This document shows positions 44,927 to 54,893 of a stretch of 64,000 nt of DNA, piece after piece. Location: positions 7,906 through 71,905 of the forward strand of contig JBMLOQ010000130.1 of the NCBI GenBank assembly GCA_049242885.1, written 5' to 3'. The notes below the pieces were generated by a model. It searched no databases. It was not told the origin of the DNA and worked only from the letters and a program-made list of their open reading frames with translations. A program made the translations under genes and the position numbers. Position 1 is the first letter of the stretch; the number at the start of each line of letters is the position of its first letter. The stretch is from CAIVPM01 sp049242885 (lineage in GTDB: Bacteria; Bacteroidota; Bacteroidia; Chitinophagales; Chitinophagaceae).

Positions 44927-45766
44927 TTATTTGCTTAATTTTTTTCCATTACTTCTTTGAATAATGAATTTATCTGTTCCTTTTCCTTTAGTTCTAGTTT
45001 TTTCACCTTTTGCATACTTACCAGTTCTGCTTCTTGGATGTCCACCAGATGATCTACCTTCACCACCACCCATTGGATGATCTACAGGGTTCATGGCAAC
45101 ACCTCTTACTCTTGGTCTTCTTCCTTTCCAACGGTTTACACCAGCTTTACCAGCAGTTTCCAAGTTATGATCTCCGTTGCTTGTAACACCAACTGTTGCA
45201 TAACAATTGATTAAAACTTTTCTTAACTCACCACTTGGCATTTTAAGTACAGCATATTTCTCTTCTTTATTAGCTAATTGTGCACTAGTACCAGCACTAC
45301 GAGCCAATTTTCCTCCTTGTCCAGGTTGTAATTCAATGTTGTGAATCATAGTACCCAAAGGCATATTTTTCATTTGTAAAGAATTTCCTAATTCTGGAGC
45401 AACAGCATCTCCACTCATTACTTTAGCACCAACTTGTAACCCTTGTGGAGCTAAAATATATCTTTTTTCTCCATCAGCATATTCCAACAAGGCAATAAAT
45501 GCAGTTCTATTTGGATCATACTCGATAGTTAATACAGTAGCTTCTACATTATACTTATTTCTCTTGAAATCAATAATACGATATTGTTTTCTTGCACCAC
45601 CACCTATGTATCTCATGGCTCTTCTACCTTGAGAATTACGACCACCAGATCTTGAGATACGCTCAATTAAGCTTTTTTCTGGCTCATTAGTTGTTATTTC
45701 TGCATATGCATTACCAATTCTCCATCTAGTACCAGCGGTCATTGGTTTGTATTTCTTTAATGCCAT
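44927..45766 (-). CDS. rplB: 50S ribosomal protein L2
   Basis: This 279-residue protein begins MALKKYKPMTAGTRWR and has the C-terminal MNPVDHPMGGGEGRSSGGHPRS, where the E. coli form reads DHPHGGGEG, followed by Lys-rich ends. L2 supports subunit joining and the peptidyl-transferase centre. It is in standard order between rplW and rpsS. Confidence 0.97.
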   Translation of the reverse strand: MALKKYKPMTAGTRWRIGNAYAEITTNEPEKSLIERISRSGGRNSQGRRAMRYIGGGARKQYRIIDFKRNKYNVEATVLTIEYDPNRTAFIALLEYADGEKRYILAPQGLQVGAKVMSGDAVAPELGNSLQMKNMPLGTMIHNIELQPGQGGKLARSAGTSAQLANKEEKYAVLKMPSGELRKVLINCYATVGVTSNGDHNLETAGKAGVNRWKGRRPRVRGVAMNPVDHPMGGGEGRSSGGHPRSRTGKYAKGEKTRTKGKGTDKFIIQRSNGKKLSK

Positions 45767-45864
45767 TTTCTTTTTATTTAATTTGATGATTTAATTTACT
45801 TATCATCAGTTTTTGCAATTATTATCAGATTTGCTTTCTATAATCTCTTTTGATGTTAATTAAA

Positions 45865-46164
45865 TTATACACCAGAGTATAAATCAATAGTTTCACCATC
45901 AGCTACAGTAACTAAAGCTTTTTTGTAAGAGCTTTTTGTACCTTGTATATAACCAGCTTTTGTGAAACGGCTTTTATTTTTTGCAGGAGCTACTAATGTG
46001 TTTACACTAGTTACAGTTACTCCATAAAAACTTTCTATCGCTCTTTTAATCTCTAATTTATTAGCTTTTTTACCAACTCTAAAAGCATAAGTACGCAACT
46101 TAGTTTGTTGCAAATTTGCTTTTTCGGTTAAAATTGGCTTTATTAAAATTTCTGACTGTCTCAT
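45865..46164 (-). CDS. rplW: 50S ribosomal protein L23
   Basis: This 99-residue protein has SEILIKPILTEKANL, VGKKANKLEIKRAIESFYGVTV and VNTLV, the L23 signature. It forms the docking site for trigger factor and SRP at the tunnel exit. It is in standard order between rplD and rplB. Confidence 0.97.
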   Translation of the reverse strand: MRQSEILIKPILTEKANLQQTKLRTYAFRVGKKANKLEIKRAIESFYGVTVTSVNTLVAPAKNKSRFTKAGYIQGTKSSYKKALVTVADGETIDLYSGV

Positions 46165-46229
46165 TTTATTTTATTTAAACTTAGAAAGTATCAGTTTAAT
46201 GCAACACTTTCTTGTTTTAGAATTTATTA

Positions 46230-46865
46230 TTACTCAGCTCCTTCTTCTTCTTCTGCGAATATTTTTGCAGCTCCTTCAGATAATACTAATACATCTGCGT
46301 TCATAATATCGTATGTATTAACATCTGCTAATAAAGTAGTTGCAATGTTTGGTATGTTACGAGTGCTTAAAAATACGTTGTCGTTATAATCAGCTAAAAC
46401 AAACAATGATTTTTTTGAACCAATGTTTAAGTTGCCCATTGCTGTAGCAATTTCTTTAGTTTTTGGAGCAGCAAAATTCATATCTTCTACAACCAAAATT
46501 GCATTTTCTTTTGCTTTATAGCTAAGAGCAGAAATTTTTGCTAAATCTTTAACTTTTCTGTTCAACTTAATATCGTAAGCATGAGGTTTTGGTCCAAATA
46601 TAGTACCACCACCTTTGTATAATGGGTTACGAATATTACCTTTACGTGATCCACCAGTTCCTTTTTGTTTGTGTAATTTGCGACTTGCACCTTGAACTTC
46701 GGCACGTGTTTTTACTTTGTGTGTTCCTTGACGTTGTGCACCTAAGTATTGCTTAACTGCTAAATAAATAACATGATCGTTAGGCTCAACACCAAAAACT
46801 TCAGCAGGTAACTCAACAGTACGTCCTGTTGCTTTTCCTTGTATATTTAAAACTTCTACTTGCAT
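46230..46865 (-). CDS. rplD: 50S ribosomal protein L4
   Basis: This 211-residue protein has the internal loop GTHKVKTRAEVQGASRKLHKQKGTGG with GNIRNPLYKGGGTIFGP, and a C-terminal part ending in an acidic AEEEEGAE tail. L4 lines the exit tunnel, and in E. coli it also controls the S10 operon. No known L4 leader was identified here. It is in standard order after rplC. Confidence 0.97.
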   Translation of the reverse strand: MQVEVLNIQGKATGRTVELPAEVFGVEPNDHVIYLAVKQYLGAQRQGTHKVKTRAEVQGASRKLHKQKGTGGSRKGNIRNPLYKGGGTIFGPKPHAYDIKLNRKVKDLAKISALSYKAKENAILVVEDMNFAAPKTKEIATAMGNLNIGSKKSLFVLADYNDNVFLSTRNIPNIATTLLADVNTYDIMNADVLVLSEGAAKIFAEEEEGAE

Positions 46866-46932
46866 TTTTTTAATTTGAAAATTGAAAATTATTTTCTTTT
46901 TTTCTTTTTGCTAATTGTTGTATTAGCTAATT

Positions 46933-47553
46933 TTATTTTTGAACTAATACGATTGATCCATTATGACCAGGTACTGAACCAGTAACTAATATATAATTTT
47001 GTTCAGGGAAAATTTTAACAACTTTTAAGCCTTTCATTTTTACTCTGTCGCCACCCATTCTTCCTGCCATTCTCATGCCTTTGAATACACGTGATGCATC
47101 AGAAGAGTTACCAATAGAACCTGGAGCTCTTTGACGATCATGCTGACCATGAGAAGCCTCACCAACTCCAGAGAATCCATGACGTTTTACAACACCTTGG
47201 AAACCTTTACCTTTGGTAGTACCAACCACTTCAATATCATCACCTTCAGCAAAAATGTCAACAGTAACAGTTTCGCCTAATGCTTTTTGTATAGAGTAGT
47301 TTCTAAATTCTTTTGTAAATCTTTTTGGAGCAGTGCTAGCTTTTGCAAAGTGGTTAATTTCTGCTTTTACGCTGTGCTTTTCTTTTTTATCAACAACGGC
47401 TAATTGTAAAGCGTTGTAACCGTCTGTTTCAACAGTTTTGATTTGAGTAACCGTATTTGGTTGAGCCTCAATAATGGTGCAAGCTGTTTGTTTGCCATCG
47501 GCACCAAAAATGCTTGTCATCCCAATTTTTTTTCCAATAATTCCTTTCATCAT
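46933..47553 (-). CDS. rplC: 50S ribosomal protein L3
   Basis: This 206-residue protein has KGIIGKKIGMTSIFGADGKQ and the family signature around GKGFQGVVKRHGFSG, with SHGQHDRQRAPGSIGNSSDASRVFKGMRMAG. Two ATG codons stand in tandem (47548-47553), and the second is an equally likely start. L3 is an early assembly protein near the peptidyl-transferase centre. An unusually long 286-nt spacer separates it from rpsJ. Confidence 0.97.
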   Translation of the reverse strand: MMKGIIGKKIGMTSIFGADGKQTACTIIEAQPNTVTQIKTVETDGYNALQLAVVDKKEKHSVKAEINHFAKASTAPKRFTKEFRNYSIQKALGETVTVDIFAEGDDIEVVGTTKGKGFQGVVKRHGFSGVGEASHGQHDRQRAPGSIGNSSDASRVFKGMRMAGRMGGDRVKMKGLKVVKIFPEQNYILVTGSVPGHNGSIVLVQK

Positions 47554-47839
47554 TTGCGGTTTTAAATTTGCCCGCGAGGTTTAATAAAGGACATATAGAA
47601 GATGAATATCTATAGTCAATCCTTGTTTGCCAACGACCTTTTCTTTTGTTTTAAGTATTAAACTTAAGTAGAAGTACCGTTGGTAAACAAACCTCGAAGG
47701 GCTTGTTTATATTTAGCCTTCTCACCACTATTAAGTGGGGAAGATAATTAGTTAAAATCAGAGCTCTTTTAATTCCTAATGAACTTGAGAGTTGATATAT
47801 TTATTTTTTAGAACTTTTTTTGTTTTGTCAAAACTTTCA
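47554..47839 (-). promoter_or_regulatory. Structured 286-nt spacer between rpsJ and rplC
   Basis: The gap contains TTGTTTGCCAACG (47623-47635), inverted with one mismatch as CGTTGGTAAACAA (47678-47690). Nested in its loop is TTAAG/CTTAA (47651-47667). A second hairpin lies at 47718-47743 around CCACT/AGTGG. GAGGTTT (47576-47582) can also pair with AAACCTC (47689-47695), which competes with the main stem. This could be an autoregulatory leader or an internal promoter region for rplC. No known leader class was recognised. Confidence 0.45.
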
Positions 47840-48145
47840 TCAAGCTTTGATTTCAACCTCAACACCACTTGGCAAATCTAATTTGCTTAATGCATCAACT
47901 GTACGTGAACTAGAAGTGTAGATATCTAATAATCTTTTATGAGTGCATAATTGAAATTGCTCTCTACTTTTTTTGTTTACGTGGGGAGAACGCAATACTG
48001 TGAAAATTCTTTTACGAGTAGGTAAAGGAATAGGACCTGTAACTACGGCTCCTGTGCTACGAACAGTTTTTACAATTTTGTCAGCAGACTTGTCTACTAA
48101 ATTGTGGTCGAAGCTTTGTAATTTTATTCTAATTCTTTGTGACAT
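47840..48145 (-). CDS. rpsJ: 30S ribosomal protein S10
   Basis: This 101-residue protein, MSQRIRIKLQSFDHNLVDKS, has STGAVVTGPIPLPTRKRIFTVLRSPHVNKKSREQF and ends DLPSGVEVEIKA, standard S10/NusE. It binds 16S rRNA and also serves in antitermination with NusB. The ATG at 48143-48145 is chosen because an upstream in-frame extension (MKKWSPN) is not part of S10. It heads the S10-spc cluster. The str genes (rpsL, rpsG, fusA) that often precede it are absent. Confidence 0.97.
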   Translation of the reverse strand: MSQRIRIKLQSFDHNLVDKSADKIVKTVRSTGAVVTGPIPLPTRKRIFTVLRSPHVNKKSREQFQLCTHKRLLDIYTSSSRTVDALSKLDLPSGVEVEIKA

Positions 48146-48173
48146 ATTCGGTGACCATTTTTTCAAATGGAGT

Positions 48174-48182
48174 GCAAATGTA
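48174..48182 (-). promoter_or_regulatory. Promoter (-7 TAcaTTTGC) of the S10 cluster
   Basis: On the minus strand TACATTTGC is followed by ACTCCATTTGAAAAAA. The expected -33 position reads TTTT instead of TTTG. The leader to the rpsJ ATG would be about 25 nt. The 25-nt stretch 48158-48182 matches the tRNA-Val promoter (23599-23623) at all but four positions or fewer. Confidence 0.7.
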
Positions 48183-48333
48183 TGGGTAAGTTTTTTAGTA
48201 GAAAAATTATTTTATTGTTTTTTTTAAAATTTGTTGATAAAAGTTGAAAAATCATTACTTATTACCAAGTTTGGTGATGCACTTACATCTAACTTCTCTT
48301 TTTCAAAATACACAAAACTAACATCATTTTTTT

Positions 48334-49122
48334 TTACCAACCACTGCTTAAACCCTGCTCCAATGCTTTATTATACTTTTCCAAATTAAACTTATAATAG
48401 TTGGGCGACTTATGTGGTACTCCTTTTTTTGTTTCATCTAGCTTTTCCAAAATATCATACCCTATCATTTTTCGCTGAAAATTTCTTCTGTCCAATTTTA
48501 CATCTAATAAGGTTTCATAAAGCTTTTGAAGCTCGGGCATGGTAAATTTTTCTGGTAACAAATTATACCCAATTGGCTGATAATGTAGTTGTAACCGCAA
48601 AGAAGCCAAAGCTTTATCTAGTATTTTTTTATGATCAAGAATAAAATTTGGAAGATTACTCAAATCACACCACTCATAATTTTCTGTTGTAGCATCTGCA
48701 ATTTGTTTCACTTCCAAAAAATCAATTAATGCATAATAGCCAACAGTTACAAACCTTTGAATAAGCCAATGGTTTTCGTGAATTACTAATCCATCATTTA
48801 ACAAATCTTCTATATGAAATTCTTTAGTATATCTTTTTGTATCTCCAAATGTAAAAAACTGCTGCAAAAAAACCTCTGTTAACCCAGTTCTATCCTTTAA
48901 AACCCTATAAGCAGCTGCATCGCAGGGCTCATCTTTACTTACAAACCCACCTGGCAAAGACCACATATCTCTATACCTATGTTTTATCAGTAGCACTTTC
49001 AACTCCCCTTCATGAAAACCAAAAATTACACAGTCTACCGATACAGAAGGCAAAAATGAATTTTCACCCACTTTAACCATGGCGTCTAAACTTTCATTCT
49101 TTGGAATTTTTTGTTCAATCAT
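48334..49122 (-). CDS. NrtR/AraR-type regulator: degenerate Nudix domain plus winged helix
   Basis: This 262-residue protein begins at the ATG at 49120-49122. A TTG start six codons upstream is less likely. The Nudix domain (about 25-165) keeps the start of the Nudix box (G59, E65, R73, G80) but has V74, D77 and R78 where catalytic glutamates are expected, so hydrolysis is doubtful. The C-terminal region (about 185-255, KFTMPELQKLYETLLDVKLDRRNFQRKM) is the NrtR winged helix. In Bacteroidota such proteins sense nucleotides or sugars and control sugar genes, as with Bacteroides AraR. It is divergent from the glucan locus and is its likely regulator. Confidence 0.87.
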   Translation of the reverse strand: MIEQKIPKNESLDAMVKVGENSFLPSVSVDCVIFGFHEGELKVLLIKHRYRDMWSLPGGFVSKDEPCDAAAYRVLKDRTGLTEVFLQQFFTFGDTKRYTKEFHIEDLLNDGLVIHENHWLIQRFVTVGYYALIDFLEVKQIADATTENYEWCDLSNLPNFILDHKKILDKALASLRLQLHYQPIGYNLLPEKFTMPELQKLYETLLDVKLDRRNFQRKMIGYDILEKLDETKKGVPHKSPNYYKFNLEKYNKALEQGLSSGW

Positions 49123-49196
49123 TTGTATTAAAAAAGGCAAAAAAAAAATTTTTTCTTGGAATTGTAAAATTTATTTCTATATATTGCGTCACAATG

Positions 49197-49214
49197 ACAC
49201 AATGAGAATTGTGT
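49197..49214. promoter_or_regulatory. Perfect 18-bp palindrome, candidate operator of the glucan locus
   Basis: ACACAAT-GAGA-ATTGTGT is a perfect inverted repeat with 7-bp arms. It overlaps a direct repeat CACAATGA (49190-49197 and 49198-49205). It lies 75 nt upstream of the regulator ATG and 162 nt upstream of the first glucan gene, in the divergent gap. Size and place fit an NrtR-family dimer site, which is an inference. Confidence 0.5.
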
Positions 49215-49375
49215 TATCTAACGAAAAAACATTTGGCTTGCAATAATAGTATGTATTACATTAGTATTTAAAATTTACTAAACTCAATCATACATAGCAT
49301 TCCATTTTGTTATAGTACTTAGTTAAATGTATTCTTCTAATATTAAAAAACAATTGTTTAATTTAAAATTGCTTT

Positions 49376-52480
<3,105 letters not shown>

Positions 52481-52500
52481 AACAAATTAAAAAAAATTAT

Positions 52501-53904
52501 ATGAAAAATAATAAAACAATTCAAACCATATTATTCAATCTTTTAGGATTAATAATTTTAACTGGTGTTGCTTGCAAAAAAAGAGATGTTACAGGCTTAG
52601 AAGCACCAAAGTTTCCAAAAACAGCAGATGTGTTTATCGACGATTTTACTGGCGATTTAGGTTATGGTGCCTTTGGCGGTTCGGATGTAAGAGCTTTTAG
52701 CATAGAAACAAGAGAAACTTATAATAATTCTCGTCAATCCATGCGATTTGATGTACCAGATGCAAATAGCCCACTTGGCTCATACGCAGGTGGAGTTTTT
52801 ATAAGCAATTCTGGAAGAGATTTAAGTGGTTTTAATGCTTTAACTTTCTACATCAAAGCTAATCAAGCAATTACAGTGGGAGAAATTGGTTTTGGCAACG
52901 ATTTTGGAGCAAACAGATATGTAGTATCCATAAAAGATTTACCAGTAGCAACAGGTTGGAAAAAAATTATCATTCCAATTCCAGATCCTTCAAAATTAAC
53001 AGCAGAAAAAGGATTAATGTATTATGCAGCTGCACCAATAGGCAATAGAGGCTATACATTTTGGATTGACGAAGTAAAGTTTGAAAAACTAGGAACTATA
53101 GGTTTAGGCCAAGCATCAATTAATAATGGAAATAATACTTCTATTACAACATTTGCAGGTGTAAATACTACAATCACTGGTGTAATTGCTACATTTAATT
53201 TACCAACAGGTGTAAATCAAGTAGTTAACTTAAGCACAGCTTATTTTGATTTTAAATCTTCAAATACAGCAGTAGCCTCTGTAAATGCAAATGGAGTAGC
53301 AACAGCCTTAAGTGCTGGAACATCTACAATTACAGCAACAATAAGTGGTAAGCCTGCTACAGGAAGTTTAACCATTAATTGTGCAGGTAGATATATAAAT
53401 GCACCTACACCAACAAGACCACAATCTAATGTAATTTCAATTTTCTCAGATGCTTATACCAATGTACCAGTTAATTATTACAATGGTTATTGGGCTCCAT
53501 GGCAAACTACTATTTCCAATGATTTTACTGTAAATGGAGATAATGTTTTAAATTATAACGTGTTCAACTTTGTTGGAATGGAATTTACTGCACCAACTGT
53601 GAATGCAACCAATATGACCCATTTTCACCTTGATGCCTTTTTCCCAGGTACAATTGCTCCAGGAAGACAATTAAGGATTATTCTTGTTGATTTTGGTGCA
53701 GATCGTTCTTTTGGTGGTGGAGATGATACAAGACATTCAACCACATTTACTGCACCAACCTTAGTATCACAAAGTTGGGTGCAACTAGACATTCCTTTTT
53801 CTGCAATGCCAGGTTTAGTAAGCAGAAACAATATAGCTCAAATAATTTTAGAAGGTGGCGACAACTCAACGCTTTATGTTGACAATGTTTATTTCTGGCG
53901 TTAA
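52501..53904 (+). CDS. Surface lipoprotein with two CBM-like domains and a bacterial Ig-like domain
   Basis: This 467-residue lipoprotein has the lipobox TGVAC (C25). It has a jelly-roll CBM-like domain (about 40-195, FIDDFTGDLGYGAFGG... YTFWIDEVKFEKL), a Big_2-type Ig-like domain (about 200-293, SSNTAVASVNANGVATALSAGTSTITATISG) and a second jelly-roll domain (about 300-467, ending STLYVDNVYFWR). There is no catalytic signature. It probably binds beta-glucan at the cell surface, in the role SusE/F-type surface glycan-binding proteins play elsewhere. It lies between the glycosidase-barrel gene (20 nt) and the GH16 gene (50 nt). Confidence 0.8.
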   Translation: MKNNKTIQTILFNLLGLIILTGVACKKRDVTGLEAPKFPKTADVFIDDFTGDLGYGAFGGSDVRAFSIETRETYNNSRQSMRFDVPDANSPLGSYAGGVFISNSGRDLSGFNALTFYIKANQAITVGEIGFGNDFGANRYVVSIKDLPVATGWKKIIIPIPDPSKLTAEKGLMYYAAAPIGNRGYTFWIDEVKFEKLGTIGLGQASINNGNNTSITTFAGVNTTITGVIATFNLPTGVNQVVNLSTAYFDFKSSNTAVASVNANGVATALSAGTSTITATISGKPATGSLTINCAGRYINAPTPTRPQSNVISIFSDAYTNVPVNYYNGYWAPWQTTISNDFTVNGDNVLNYNVFNFVGMEFTAPTVNATNMTHFHLDAFFPGTIAPGRQLRIILVDFGADRSFGGGDDTRHSTTFTAPTLVSQSWVQLDIPFSAMPGLVSRNNIAQIILEGGDNSTLYVDNVYFWR

Positions 53905-53954
53905 TAAAATAGATTTAAACAAATAAATAGCTTAAATAAATTAAAAAATTAAAA

Positions 53955-54791
53955 ATGAACTTTCAAATAATTAAAACAAAAAAAATAAACAAGGCAAACA
54001 CATTTGCCTACCTAGCTTTAATAGTTTTGCTAAGTAGTTGCCAAAAAGATGGTATTCAAAATTTACCAAAAAGGTCTTGGGAGCTTACTTGGAGTGATGA
54101 TTTTAATGGCACTGCAGGCTCGGCACCAGATAATTCTAAATGGAATTTTGACCTTGGTACTGGTACAAATGGTTGGGGAAACAGTGAGTTACAAACTTAC
54201 ACCAACCAGCCTTCTAATATTCAGCAAGACGGTAATGGAAGACTATTAATTACTGCTAGAAGTGGCGGTTTTACTAGTGCAAGAATTAATACAAAAGGGA
54301 AATTTGCACAAGCTTATGGTAGATTTGAAGCTAGAATAAAAACTACTCATGGCCCTGGTATTTGGCCAGCATTTTGGATGATGGGAGCTAACATAGATTC
54401 TAAACCTTGGCCTCAATGTGGTGAAATTGATATTTTGGAACAAAAGGGTCAAGAGCCTCATATCACTTATAGCACTATACATGGCCCTGGATATGCAGGT
54501 GGTAGTTCTATTGCAAAAATGTTTTCATTAGAGAATGATAGATTCGATAACGATTTTCATATCTATGCTGTAGAATGGGGAACAGATTTTATTGATTTTT
54601 ATGTAGATGATTTTTTGTTCCATCGCATTACTCCTGAAACACTTAAAGGAAAAGAGTGGGTATTTAATCAACCATTTTTCATCCTTTTAAATGTTGCTAT
54701 TGGTGGTAACTATGTTGGCTTTCCTACAGCTGGCACACCATTTCCACAAAGTATGATGGTTGATTATGTAAAAGTATATAAGCAACGTTAA
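53955..54791 (+). CDS. GH16 lipoprotein, endo-beta-1,3-glucanase (laminarinase) type
   Basis: This 278-residue protein has a lipobox LSSC (C29) and a GH16 domain over nearly its whole length. Motifs are LTWSDDFNG, WGNSELQTYT, TSARINTKGKFAQAYGRFEARIK, GIWPAFWMMG, the catalytic GEIDILEQKG (E157, D159, E162) and FFILLNVAIGGNYVG. The EIDxxE spacing is that of laminarinases. It should cut internal beta-1,3 bonds at the outer membrane or in the periplasm. It follows the SGBP-like gene by 50 nt. A strong inverted repeat lies after its stop. Confidence 0.94.
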   Translation: MNFQIIKTKKINKANTFAYLALIVLLSSCQKDGIQNLPKRSWELTWSDDFNGTAGSAPDNSKWNFDLGTGTNGWGNSELQTYTNQPSNIQQDGNGRLLITARSGGFTSARINTKGKFAQAYGRFEARIKTTHGPGIWPAFWMMGANIDSKPWPQCGEIDILEQKGQEPHITYSTIHGPGYAGGSSIAKMFSLENDRFDNDFHIYAVEWGTDFIDFYVDDFLFHRITPETLKGKEWVFNQPFFILLNVAIGGNYVGFPTAGTPFPQSMMVDYVKVYKQR

Positions 54792-54825
54792 TTTATAACA
54801 AAAATCAATTCTTAAAATTCTTCAT

Positions 54826-54863
54826 AAAGCTTTAAAAGATAACTAAATAACTTTTAAAGCTTT
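54826..54863. repeat. 13-bp perfect inverted repeat after the GH16 gene
   Basis: AAAGCTTTAAAAG (54826-54838) and CTTTTAAAGCTTT (54851-54863) flank a 12-nt loop. Only a weak T-rich stretch follows. It may be a partial terminator or an mRNA-stabilising hairpin that sets different levels of the upstream secreted genes and the downstream phosphorylase. Confidence 0.55.
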
Positions 54864-54893
54864 GTTTCTTAATAGTCTGTAAAAAAAACCTCA

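Noticed and set aside
49348..49359. AAACAATTGTTT palindrome before the first glucan gene as an operator
   Set aside because: It is a low-complexity AT palindrome, which is common in such DNA. The ACACAAT palindrome is a better candidate.
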